Part shown: positions 37,520 to 46,203 of the stretch, piece after piece
Layout: every line of letters begins with the position of its first letter
Numbering within the stretch: position 1 is the first letter of the stretch
NCBI GenBank assembly: GCA_964249755.1
Contig: CAXUDB010000002.1
Coordinates: forward strand, 682,001-746,000
DNA length: 64,000 nucleotides
Direction of reading: 5' to 3'
Source of the DNA: Ilyomonas sp964249755
GTDB taxonomy: Bacteria; Bacteroidota; Bacteroidia; Chitinophagales; Chitinophagaceae
The notes under the pieces: generated by a model
The model's database searches: none
The model's input: only the letters and a program-made list of their open reading frames with translations
Told to the model about the DNA's origin: nothing
Translations under genes and position numbers: made by a program

Positions 37520-39493
37520 TTACTTTATCTTCACCAGCATTAGCTTGATTAACCAGAACCGATGATGTGTATCATCCGTTTTAAACTGTAAGGTTATTGT
37601 TCCATTACCTTCGGTAACATTCATGTCAGCTATCAGCTTATTCTTTATCCATCCATTGGTAGTTGCTTTTGTGTCTATCCAGCCACTAAGTTTCGTTTGC
37701 CGCTGCCACATCGAAAACCGGCAGCCTTCCGGCTGGTTAATAACATCAGCATACACCTGGTAATGCCCGGTCGGTATGCCATCGGGATAAAAGATCAGCA
37801 TGGTTTCATCATTCACATTCATCTTATAGCTCTGACCGGTGGAGGCACTATCCCACGATGTTTCTATTGTCATATTATAGCCCGGTGAAAGCCTGGTAAA
37901 TTCCGGAAAAATATTCAGTGTATCAGGAGTGTACACTTGTGTGTTATTATCCTGCGGAGGTTGCGGATTATCAGGTGATACATCGCCATAGTAAAAAGCG
38001 ACAGCAGTGTATAGAACCGGAACCGCATTGTGTTCACCTCCATGCTCGATGGTGTGATAAAAGCTTTTGTCGAAAGACAGTTTGTCGTTCATATAAAAAC
38101 GATAAGCGCCGGTACGGCTAAAGAGCAGCGAAAAATCAAGCGCACCATGAAGCGGTAAACTGAAAGCCCCGTCCCACCTGTCTTTCAGCGCATACCAGCC
38201 GCCATTGAAATGGTCTTCCGAGCCGGTTCCATGTAATTGCAGTTTGCCATCAATAACGGTGGAGTCATCACCTTCAAAGAAGATAGGCATGCCGGTTTGT
38301 ACACCCTGTGCCTGTAGAATGGTTCCTACATAATGACCTTTGCCTTTTGTATTTACAAAAACAAAAGGTTCCCCCGCGGCAGGTTTTGTCTGTTGCCAGT
38401 GCGCATAAAATTTTCCTTCCGTTTGTGCGTTTTGCGGTACGGCTGTATAGGAGATAGTGGCAGCCATTTGAACAGGTGATAAAACAGTATCCGCCCGTTT
38501 ACGATATACCAGTTCTATCCTTCCTTTCTTACTGAACGGCATCGGAAAATAACAGTATAATTTTCCTTTGGTTGAACCCAACAAGAGACTGCGCATGGAT
38601 GGTTTGCCAAAAGCAAAACCAAAAAAGTCAGCTACCGGGCAATCAACTGCAGGCAATGCTTCGTCATCCCAAAAAATACGGATATCAACATCTTTATACA
38701 AACCTTCAAACGCAACGGATGGCGACAGTTCAATACCTGTAAAACGCCCGCCGGTATTGATGTTCGCTATGGTTGCGCTTTTGCCGGGCTGTAAAGAAAC
38801 AAGTGTATCTATTCTATATGATTTATCATTGTCGCCTGCAAAATCAGTCGCTGCTTTATCCTTTTCATTCCATAACTGTTGTATGGTTTGCAGTGCAGCT
38901 ATCGCTTCAGTACCGGGCTGTTTGATAAAAGGAATTACCATTGTGCCTGCCGCAAACAACCTGTATCCAATCTGGTGAAACTGTAGCTTTTTGCCGCGAC
39001 AAACAATACGGCAACTCTTCTGAAATAGGATGGGATAATAACAATAATAACCACCCAACTGATTACCGCAAAGCGGCTGAACAAAAGGAGAGATCTTTCC
39101 GGAAAACAAATCGGTGTAACAAATGGAAAGAGTTGGCTTTATTGGATTATCTATATAAAAATCAAGGGTATCATCCGTTGGTGATGGTGTCCATATCCGG
39201 TTGACAACACCCGGACCTTTCGCATCGAAGATAACAAGGCTGCTGTCTTTATTCCGTTTTACAAACGAATACAATCCATCGAAGCCATCGTTGTTGCCAC
39301 CTGTTGTATCGTAAGAAGATACTTGTCCGCAAACGGTTTGCGGCCGGTAAGCCGGCAACAATGAAATATCATAAAATGATTTCAACTCATCTGCGGCAGA
39401 GATGGCAGTTTTGCTTTGCGCGGAAGCATTTGAAAAGCTGATAGTAACAAGAACAAGACTCAGAGCAAAGGCTCTTTTCAATATCGTATTCAT
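37520..39493 (-). CDS. Large GH172 (DUF2961) glycoside hydrolase
   Basis: 657 residues with a Sec signal (FALSLVLVTISFSNASAQ). The DUF2961 motifs are KGPGVVNRIWTPSPTDDTLD, IFWDDEALPAVDCPVADFFG, LYCYFPMPFSKKGRIELVY, MPIFFEGDDSTV and HGTGSEDHFNGGWYAL (about 395-425). About 170 extra C-terminal residues form a beta domain (YKMNVNDETMLIFYPDG, WIDTKATTNGWI). It belongs to a different subgroup from the copy at 24293-25453, so the two probably split different linkages or chain ends. A LacI-type operator lies directly upstream of its start. Confidence 0.88.
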   Translation of the reverse strand: MNTILKRAFALSLVLVTISFSNASAQSKTAISAADELKSFYDISLLPAYRPQTVCGQVSSYDTTGGNNDGFDGLYSFVKRNKDSSLVIFDAKGPGVVNRIWTPSPTDDTLDFYIDNPIKPTLSICYTDLFSGKISPFVQPLCGNQLGGYYCYYPILFQKSCRIVCRGKKLQFHQIGYRLFAAGTMVIPFIKQPGTEAIAALQTIQQLWNEKDKAATDFAGDNDKSYRIDTLVSLQPGKSATIANINTGGRFTGIELSPSVAFEGLYKDVDIRIFWDDEALPAVDCPVADFFGFAFGKPSMRSLLLGSTKGKLYCYFPMPFSKKGRIELVYRKRADTVLSPVQMAATISYTAVPQNAQTEGKFYAHWQQTKPAAGEPFVFVNTKGKGHYVGTILQAQGVQTGMPIFFEGDDSTVIDGKLQLHGTGSEDHFNGGWYALKDRWDGAFSLPLHGALDFSLLFSRTGAYRFYMNDKLSFDKSFYHTIEHGGEHNAVPVLYTAVAFYYGDVSPDNPQPPQDNNTQVYTPDTLNIFPEFTRLSPGYNMTIETSWDSASTGQSYKMNVNDETMLIFYPDGIPTGHYQVYADVINQPEGCRFSMWQRQTKLSGWIDTKATTNGWIKNKLIADMNVTEGNGTITLQFKTDDTHHRFWLIKLMLVKIK

Positions 39494-39510
39494 CAGGTAA
39501 AATTGTAAGA

Positions 39511-39537
39511 TAAAGATATCTGCTTAATCATTTAAGC
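39511..39537 (-). promoter_or_regulatory. Promoter and LacI-type operator (site 6) of the large GH172 gene
   Basis: GCTTAATCATTTAAGC (39522-39537), flanked by CT and AG, is a palindrome in front of the GH172 start. On the minus strand TATCTTTA (39518-39511) resembles the -7 box with G replaced by A, 3 bases downstream of the operator. No clear -33 box was seen. The site overlaps the decayed end of the upstream pseudogene. Confidence 0.65.
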
Positions 39538-40093
39538 AGGCTATTTCCTGATAGGCTGCTTCAATTTTATTTTTGCCGGTAAAAGACCTGTCTAATGGAA
39601 ACTCTTCATTACTTCCGGTTACCCATTTGGCAGCTACATTTAGGTTGACTATTTTTTCTGCTGTTGTAAAGCCTTTTAGTTCACCATCAATATAAACCCG
39701 CAAATTTTTGCCATTGTAACCACCGGCAATATGATATCACTGGTTACCCCAGTGGTCAGGCAACGGAACGGTACCGTCAACACGCCTCCATCCGCCGGAA
39801 TGCCGCCATGATGCTATAAGCAATTAAAAAGCGGATACTGTTGTCTTTACAATCATAACCGCCACTGCGTGTTTCAGGGGTTAATTGAATAGCTTCGCAG
39901 GGCGCTACCGCACCAGAATATGTGCCACCTTCATTGCTAATCATGTGAGAACATTACTTTTTGCCATGCCAATAAAAGGATTGATATATTGCAACGCATT
40001 GTCTTTTTGAGAAAACGAATACCGAGGAATAAAAAAGTAAGTGGAAAGCAAGAAAAGCAGGATACTATCCTGTTGTAACACTTTTTTTTTAGT
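39524..40093 (-). pseudogene. Decayed GH92 alpha-mannosidase fused to a LamG-like remnant
   Basis: On the minus strand a signal-peptide-like segment (ILLFLLSTYFFIPRYSFSQ) leads into DNALQYINPFIGMAKSNVLT, then a TGA at 39941-39943. In another frame the match resumes as SNEGGTYSGAVAP, AIQLTPETRSGGYD and KDNSIRFL. YINPFIG and GGTYPGAVAP..IQLTPETR are N-terminal hallmarks of GH92. After a further shift the sequence becomes LamG-like (VDGTVPLPDHWGNQ, stop at 39737-39739, then YHIAGGYNGKNLRVYIDGEL). Only about 190 codons remain of a family normally above 700. The fusion suggests a large internal deletion. It has at least two frame changes and two stops. Confidence 0.72.
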
Positions 40094-40271
40094 AAGCTTA
40101 TGTATATATGATCAAGAGGATGAAATTGAAAACAAAACGTTCTTAGCAGCATTACCGTTGGCATATCATGCTATATCAACAACAACTTTCTGTTCGTTTT
40201 TATCAGGAAAGCTTTGATTTATGTCTTAAAGGATGGCAGCAAAACAGCAAAAATATTTTTTTAAATACCTC

Positions 40272-40301
40272 TTTGCTTAAACGCTTAAGCTGTTATATTT
40301 G
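40272..40301 (+). promoter_or_regulatory. susC-2 promoter with LacI-type operator (site 7) in the spacer
   Basis: TTTG (40272-40275), an 18-base spacer and TATATTTG (40294-40301) form a consensus Bacteroidota promoter on the plus strand. GCTTAAACGCTTAAGC (40275-40290) lies almost entirely inside the spacer, so a bound repressor would prevent promoter recognition. The predicted start near 40307 gives a leader of about 285 bases before susC. Confidence 0.78.
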
Positions 40302-40334
40302 TACAAAGATATCCTGTTATTTTTTTCAATTTTA

Positions 40335-40350
40335 GCTTAAACGATTAAGC
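40335..40350. promoter_or_regulatory. LacI-type operator (site 8)
   Basis: GCTTAAACGATTAAGC lies 60 bases (centre to centre) from site 7, close to six DNA turns, which would allow two dimers on the same face or looping. It is in the leader region of the second susC and upstream of the divergent GH92 pseudogene, so it may once have served both. Confidence 0.7.
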
Positions 40351-40593
40351 ATCACTTGTCATGATCTACTTGCTATTAACTGTGTATTGTGAGGGTAAAC
40401 CTGAATCAAAATTTTTACGCTACTATTTCAGTGGCTTACGGGTTTTGAAAAAGACTTAATCCTGTTCAGAAGTTTTCCAATTTACTCTGTCATTATTTAT
40501 TTTAACGATTGCCTGGTAGTACTATTCAGCTGCGCGATTCGGGTGACTATTTTCTTATAACACAATCAATTTCAACAAACAAAAAGTAATGCT
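40351..40593 (+). other. Leader region of the second susC
   Basis: About 240 A/T-rich bases between operator site 8 and the susC start. I see no coding frame, no convincing hairpin with a T run and no further palindrome. It is the probable untranslated leader of the second SusCD transcript. Confidence 0.45.
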
Positions 40594-43500
40594 ATGGAAT
40601 CACATTCCAAAAAAATGCAACCGGCACTTGCGTGTATTATGCATGTAAGAACATTTGTATTCAGAAAGAAACTTTTTATTTTATTACTCTGCTCCCTCGG
40701 TTTTGCCACTGGAGTTATGGCTCAACAGCAAACTGTAAGAGGAAAGATTACAGATGAAAAATCTTTGCCTTTAGAGGGTGCATCTGTAAAGGTTTCGGGA
40801 AGTCAGACAGGTGTTACAACAGATGCCAACGGGAACTTTACGATTAAAGCTGCAAAAGGACAGGTATTGGTTATCAGTTACATTGGCATGGCTGATGAAC
40901 AAGTTACTGTTGGTGATAATACTACTATCAACGTTGTCTTAAAAGATGGGGGAGGGAGCAGCTTAAACGATGTCGTTGTAGTGGGATATGGAACACAAGC
41001 GAGAAAAGACTTGACTGGCTCTGTCGGCGTGGTATCGCAGGCGAAGATGCAGGACCAGGCAACTACCGGAATTGGTCAAAATCTTCAGGGTAAGCTTGCT
41101 GGTGTTCAGGTGATTCAAAATGATGGTACTCCATATGCCGGCACGCAAATCAGAATCAGAGGAACCGGTTCTTTTGGCGCATCAAGTAATCCACTTGTAG
41201 TAGTTGATGGAATGATTACAAATGATGGGTTGACAAACCTGAACCCAAATGATGTTGAAAACATAACGGTTCTTAAAGATGCGGCTTCTGCTGCCATATA
41301 TGGTTCAAGAGGTGCCAATGGTGTCGTGATTGTGACAACGAAAAGAGGAAATTTTGAATCGCCATTGAGAGTGAATTTAGCCAGCTACGCGGGTGCAGAT
41401 CAGATACGCTATAAGATACCTACGCTGACTGCCAAGCAATATGCAGTTCAGGTAAATGATTATTATGGAGCGGCTAACCTGCCAGTGCCTTTTACACAGG
41501 AAGAAATTAATTCTTATGGAAAAGGAACGAATTGGGTAGACGAGATAACGCAATCAGGATTAAAACAGAATTATTCTTTGTCAATTAATGGCGGAACAAA
41601 GAATAATGCATATGCGATAACAGCAGATTACTTTGATGGAAAAGGAGTGATAAAAAACACAGATTTCAAGCGGGGCAATGTTAAGATCAGCAATGATACC
41701 CGCATTTTGCCAAACCTGAAATTAGGTATCAGCTTCAATGTGAATTATGGAGTTTCCAACAATACAGACTGGGGACAGGCCATTGACCGCGCATTAATAT
41801 TCCCTTCTACCGAACCGGTTTATGATGCCAATGGAGATTACAGTGCAGCTATACATAATGGGGAGCCGGTTACCATGCTAAATCCGCTGATTGCAGTCAA
41901 TCTCTGGACGTATAAGCAAACCTGGAAAAAGCTGTTAGGAACGACCTATCTGGAATGGGATATTTTGAAAGATTTGAAGTTCAGAACTTCATTTAATGCA
42001 GAATACTATGGTTGGAACCAGGACCATTTTATTCCTTCATACACATTTGGTCCTAAAGGGTTAATAGGCGATCATCCAATTGCTGAATTGTATGAAGATC
42101 AGAATGAAAATATCAATTATCAATTCGATAATATTCTTACTTACACAAAGCGGATAAACAACGTTCATAATATAACAGTTATGGCTGGTTATACATACCA
42201 GCAAACCAATGGAACGAACTTAAGCGCATCAAGAAATGACTTTTTAAATAATGATCCCAACATGCAGGTGATAGATGCCGGTAACAGCAATATCAGGAAT
42301 GGTGGATCTAAATATTCATGGGCTATACAATCTTATCTGGGGCGTATCAATTATGGTTATAAAGACAAATATTTGTTTAGCGCCAGCCTCCGAGATGATC
42401 AAACCTCACGTATATCTAAAGACAACAGGACCGGTTTGTTTCCAGGCGCTTCGGCGGGATGGGTTCTTTCAAAAGAAAGATTCCTTGAACATGTTCGTGC
42501 CATCAGCAATCTGAAACTTCGTGCAAGCTGGGGAATCTTAGGCAACCAGGATATCGGAACGTATCCTTATCAAACCACATTAAATTCTACCGGCTTATAT
42601 TATCCGTTTGGTTCAGGCGGTAATGGAACTACCTATACAGGCGTTGGGCCAACCAGCTTAGGCAACCCCAATATCCGTTGGGAAAAGACGACAACTTATG
42701 GAACAGGTCTGGAGGTTTCCTTCCTGAATAACCAGTTAAATTTCATCGCTGATTACTATAAAAGGAACACCTCTGATATATTGGTTCAGGTTCCTTTACT
42801 GGCTACTTCAGGCGTTGATAATGCTCCTTATCAAAATGCAGGTAGTGTTTCAAATACAGGTATTGAGCTCACATTAGGATACTCCAATAAATCAACCGCA
42901 GCGTTTAGATACGATGTTAGTGTTAACTGGACTCATAATAAAAATCTGGTCACAAAAGTTCCGTCACCCATCATAAACAACTTTAGTCAAACCAGAGAAG
43001 GATATCCTATTGATCAATGGTATGGCTATGTTCAGGAAGGTGTTTTTCAAAATACGGAAGAAATCAGCAAAGCGCCAACACAACCGAATGCTTCACCTGG
43101 CGATATACGGTTTAAAGACTTGGATAAAAATGGTGTAATTGATGCAAATGACAGAACCTTTTTAGGGCAGACGGTCGCCCCAAACAGCTTTGGTGGCAAC
43201 ATTTCGTTGGCCTACAAAGGATTCGATTTAGTTACAAGTTTCTATGGCCAATTAGGTGCACTCAGAAGTATAGACCAGGTTGGTTTTGCAATCACCAGGG
43301 GAGGGGAACAAACTTCTGCATGGATGTATAACCAAAGATGGACAGGCGAAGGCACCAGCAATTATGTGCCAAGAGTAGTAGCCGGCGATCCAAATGATAA
43401 CTATCGCAGATCAACCTTCTGGCTTCGCTCCTCTGATTTTTTCAGAATGCAAAATGTGCAGATTGGGTACGACTTTACAAAATTGTTAGGTGGTTCTACA

Positions 43501-43650
43501 TCAAAAGTGATAAACAAATTGCGCTTCTATATTGCATCACAAAACCTGTTTTGTATCAATTCTTATCCGGGTTGGGATCCCGAGCAAAGCATTAATGGAG
43601 GATACCCGATACCTCGCTCTTTTTATGCTGGTTTCAACGTACAATTCTAA
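40594..43650 (+). CDS. SusC/RagA-family TonB-dependent transporter (copy 2)
   Basis: 1018 residues. An N-terminal extension leads into the signal KLFILLLCSLGFATGVMAQ, then a carboxypeptidase-like domain (VRGKITDEKSLPLEGASVKV) and a plug (VVVVGYGTQARKDLTGSVGV, IRIRGTGSFGASSNPLVVVD). The barrel ends SFYAGFNVQF. It shares architecture with copy 1 but is clearly divergent. IRIRG is coded AGA ATC AGA here and CGC ATC CGC in copy 1, one sign of a different codon preference. It is led by a LacI-regulated promoter and followed by its SusD after 21 bases. Confidence 0.96.
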   Translation: MESHSKKMQPALACIMHVRTFVFRKKLFILLLCSLGFATGVMAQQQTVRGKITDEKSLPLEGASVKVSGSQTGVTTDANGNFTIKAAKGQVLVISYIGMADEQVTVGDNTTINVVLKDGGGSSLNDVVVVGYGTQARKDLTGSVGVVSQAKMQDQATTGIGQNLQGKLAGVQVIQNDGTPYAGTQIRIRGTGSFGASSNPLVVVDGMITNDGLTNLNPNDVENITVLKDAASAAIYGSRGANGVVIVTTKRGNFESPLRVNLASYAGADQIRYKIPTLTAKQYAVQVNDYYGAANLPVPFTQEEINSYGKGTNWVDEITQSGLKQNYSLSINGGTKNNAYAITADYFDGKGVIKNTDFKRGNVKISNDTRILPNLKLGISFNVNYGVSNNTDWGQAIDRALIFPSTEPVYDANGDYSAAIHNGEPVTMLNPLIAVNLWTYKQTWKKLLGTTYLEWDILKDLKFRTSFNAEYYGWNQDHFIPSYTFGPKGLIGDHPIAELYEDQNENINYQFDNILTYTKRINNVHNITVMAGYTYQQTNGTNLSASRNDFLNNDPNMQVIDAGNSNIRNGGSKYSWAIQSYLGRINYGYKDKYLFSASLRDDQTSRISKDNRTGLFPGASAGWVLSKERFLEHVRAISNLKLRASWGILGNQDIGTYPYQTTLNSTGLYYPFGSGGNGTTYTGVGPTSLGNPNIRWEKTTTYGTGLEVSFLNNQLNFIADYYKRNTSDILVQVPLLATSGVDNAPYQNAGSVSNTGIELTLGYSNKSTAAFRYDVSVNWTHNKNLVTKVPSPIINNFSQTREGYPIDQWYGYVQEGVFQNTEEISKAPTQPNASPGDIRFKDLDKNGVIDANDRTFLGQTVAPNSFGGNISLAYKGFDLVTSFYGQLGALRSIDQVGFAITRGGEQTSAWMYNQRWTGEGTSNYVPRVVAGDPNDNYRRSTFWLRSSDFFRMQNVQIGYDFTKLLGGSTSKVINKLRFYIASQNLFCINSYPGWDPEQSINGGYPIPRSFYAGFNVQF

Positions 43651-43671
43651 CATTGAGTAAATAAAATAATC

Positions 43672-45267
43672 ATGAAAAAAATAATTTTCTTTTTTATAGT
43701 TCTGGTTGCCTTTGCTTCCTGTACGAAGCAATTAGATAAAATGCCTTACGGTGTTGTTTCTACTGAAAATTTTTACAAGACGGCACAAGATGCGGAAATG
43801 GCTGTTACAGCAGCTTACAAATCGTTTCAGCTTTTAGATGGACAGAACACCTGGAATACGCAGGCAGGATATACGCCAATGGGCGATATAACCGGTCCTG
43901 ATGTTCAGGCACACCCGGATCTGGTTGTGTATTATCAGATACAACAGTCCATCATCTCTCCAAGTTCCGACCAGATGTTGATGCTGTATCAACGTTGCTA
44001 TAAAGCGCTGTTATTAGCTAATGAAGCCATAGAAAAAATACCTGCTATTGAGATGGATGAAACGTTAAAGGCAAGGTATATGGGAGAGCTTTATTTCATC
44101 CGTGGATTCTGGATGTTTCGGTTAGGATATATGTTTGGTACAGCTCCATTGGTTACGGAACCTTTAGATATTTCAGAGTTGAATGTCCCGAATTCAGTTA
44201 GAGAAACCGGATCCGATAATGGCAAAAATGTCAATGGCTATAAGATTACGAAAAGTGATTTATTTGATCAGGCGGAAGCGGATTTTAAATTAGCCTTACA
44301 ACAACCGCTTGCCGACAGAAATACAGGCGATTTAATGGGCAGAGCAGACAAAGGCGCTGTAAAAGCATATCTCACCCAGATATATTTGTATGAACATAAA
44401 TGGAGTGATGCAAAGGTTTTATTAGAAGATATTATGTCTTATGGCTACGCTTTGCTTCCCGATTACAACGATATCTTCAATGGCTCTCACGATAATAGCT
44501 CGGAAGGTGTTTTTGAAGTGCAATACACTTCTTTAAATCAAAAAGGAACAGACAACTTCGGTACTGTGTTGAATGCTCCGAATGGTGAAGGTTATGTTGC
44601 CGGTGGCGGATGGGGATGGACACGCCCGACACCGGATTTAGAAAACGAGTACGAAGCAGGTGATGCACGTTTAACGGCTTCCATCTTCCGCAAAGAGCAA
44701 GATGATTTCTTCGGACAACTCTTTATGGATAAAGTTAACGGAACCGGTCTTGGAATCAGGAAATGGTGTATCGGCAATCCGCCAAATAATGATGGTACTA
44801 CCGTTGACCAGGTTAGCTGGAACAATTCAAGTAATTATACTTTGGTTAGATATGCGGAAGTGTTGTTATGGTATGCAGAAGTTATGAACGAGTTAGGCGA
44901 CCAGGCAACAGCCGCAACCTATGTGAACATGGTAAGAGCACGTACAGGTACCACTACGGATCCCAACACCATCAATAAAAGTGTCATTAAAGCATTGCCA
45001 CCCATCTTATCAACATTAAGCTATGAAGATATGTTCTGGGCTATTGTTCACGAACGTAGAGTTGAATTTGCTTTTGAAGGTAAATTTGGTTGGGACTTAA
45101 GAAGATGGGGAATCGCAAGCCAATATCTTACAGATCCAAAAAGATGGCAAAATCAGGTAACACCCGGGTACTTTAAATATAAAGTTGGAAAAGATGAAAT
45201 CTTCCCCTTACCACAAATCGAAATAGACAGATCAAACGGCACTTTGAAACAAAATTCAGGCTATTAA
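43672..45267 (+). CDS. SusD/RagB-family surface glycan-binding lipoprotein (copy 2)
   Basis: 531 residues. MKKIIFFFIVLVAFASC ends in a lipobox cysteine. SusD motifs: MPYGVVSTENFYKTAQDAEM, ARYMGELYFIRGFWMFRLGY, AEVLLWYAEVMNELGD, VHERRVEFAFEGKFGWDLRR, and the C-terminal FPLPQIEIDRSNGTLKQNSGY. It partners the preceding SusC. The WGWTRPTPDLENEYEAGD segment is common in SusD proteins of the long-chain type. Outer-membrane surface. Confidence 0.95.
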   Translation: MKKIIFFFIVLVAFASCTKQLDKMPYGVVSTENFYKTAQDAEMAVTAAYKSFQLLDGQNTWNTQAGYTPMGDITGPDVQAHPDLVVYYQIQQSIISPSSDQMLMLYQRCYKALLLANEAIEKIPAIEMDETLKARYMGELYFIRGFWMFRLGYMFGTAPLVTEPLDISELNVPNSVRETGSDNGKNVNGYKITKSDLFDQAEADFKLALQQPLADRNTGDLMGRADKGAVKAYLTQIYLYEHKWSDAKVLLEDIMSYGYALLPDYNDIFNGSHDNSSEGVFEVQYTSLNQKGTDNFGTVLNAPNGEGYVAGGGWGWTRPTPDLENEYEAGDARLTASIFRKEQDDFFGQLFMDKVNGTGLGIRKWCIGNPPNNDGTTVDQVSWNNSSNYTLVRYAEVLLWYAEVMNELGDQATAATYVNMVRARTGTTTDPNTINKSVIKALPPILSTLSYEDMFWAIVHERRVEFAFEGKFGWDLRRWGIASQYLTDPKRWQNQVTPGYFKYKVGKDEIFPLPQIEIDRSNGTLKQNSGY

Positions 45268-45415
45268 TTATTGTAAATAGATAGCTTTTTATAACTTGGT
45301 TTGTTTGATATGTATAGGGTTATTTATCTCAGGGCGTTTACCAATTCAATGCAAACAAAATAGCAAGAGGATTTTTAATATTTGTTAGGATTTAATTTCT
45401 GTATGCCTGATAGGC

Positions 45416-45447
45416 AACAAGGAGCGATAGCAATATTGCTCCTTGTT
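45416..45447 (+). terminator. Hairpin after the second SusCD pair
   Basis: AACAAGGAGC (45416-45425) and GCTCCTTGTT (45438-45447) form a 10-bp stem about 150 bases after the susD stop. The loop contains a second small palindrome, AGCAATATTGCT, sharing part of the arm. No strong T run follows, so it may be a 3'-end stabiliser rather than a strict terminator. Confidence 0.55.
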
Positions 45448-46040
45448 CCGTTAGCTATTCTAAAAGGCAAATTCAAAATGGATTTTTGAACCATAAAGTT
45501 TCCGCTCTCCAGTGCGCTCTGCGGATCTCTAATGATTTAATAAAAGTGGGTTTCCCGGTTGGTTGCCCAACTTTTGAAGCCGCTTCCGGCTACCATCTAA
45601 GCAAAGTATATTACACAGATGAATGAACGAGAGTTTATGACTTCTTATCTGGCTTATTTTCGATTTGTCTACAATCCCATTGCTGCTGAATATCGTACTT
45701 ATGATAAGCATGAGTTTGCATAGAGCGCTACTCGCTGAATATCTACATTTGAAATAGCACTTCCTGCACGCAGTTTAATTACCTCACAACTTAGCCTGAA
45801 TGCAGTTTTTATCATTATATAATCAAATACAAGATTTTAAGCACATCAGTTTAAACGCCAAACTCATAATTTGGAATCATATTGTTGTGTGGTGCTACAA
45901 TTACACAAAATGAAAAATTGCTAAATATGATAATGGATTCAGTATGCATTTGGGATGGTCTGTTAGGATTCAGACAGAAACGGATTAGCTTTCATAAAAA
46001 ATAGTTTTTGGCAGCTCATGTCGAAGTTTATTTACAAATA
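45448..46040. other. Intergenic stretch, no recognisable gene
   Basis: About 590 bases between the SusCD unit and the tRNA terminator. The minus-strand frame at 45529-45711 ends GSRKRLQKLGNQPGNPLLLN; it has a more protein-like C-terminus than the other short frames, but I recognise no family. It could be a relic. No tRNA fragment or attachment repeat was found here. Confidence 0.4.
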
Positions 46041-46070
46041 AAAAAGACCTGCCAGAGCAGGTCTTTTTTT
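46041..46070 (-). terminator. Terminator behind tRNA-Leu
   Basis: AGACCTGC and GCAGGTCT form an 8-bp stem with a CAGA loop. A runs on the left and T runs on the right extend the pairing and provide a T tract on both strands. It lies 14 bases beyond the 3' end of the minus-strand tRNA. Confidence 0.9.
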
Positions 46071-46083
46071 ATCATCTTGTTTG

Positions 46084-46167
46084 TGCCCGGAACAGGAATC
46101 GAACCTGCACTCTCTTGCGAAAACCAGATTTTGAGTCTGGCGCGTCTACCAATTCCGCCATCCGGGC
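46084..46167 (-). tRNA. tRNA-Leu (anticodon CAA)
   Basis: An 84-base cloverleaf on the minus strand. Acceptor arms GCCCGGA and TCCGGGC pair perfectly. The anticodon arm CCAGA/TCTGG holds the loop CTCAAAA with anticodon CAA at 46133-46131. A variable arm of leucine length and the T arm GTTCGATTC are present. CCA is not encoded; the sequence continues ACA. It lies 36 bases behind hscB on the same strand and may share its transcript. Confidence 0.96.
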
Positions 46168-46203
46168 AAACGCTTGCTGCGAAAGGGCTGCAATATTAAG
46201 TCA

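Noticed and set aside
39937..40164. 75-residue minus-strand frame upstream of the GH92 relic
   Set aside because: It runs in a different frame over the pseudogene's signal peptide and start region and has no family resemblance of its own.
46084..46167. tRNA-Leu as an attachment site for an integrated element
   Set aside because: No second copy of the tRNA 3' end, no integrase and no mobile genes were found nearby.
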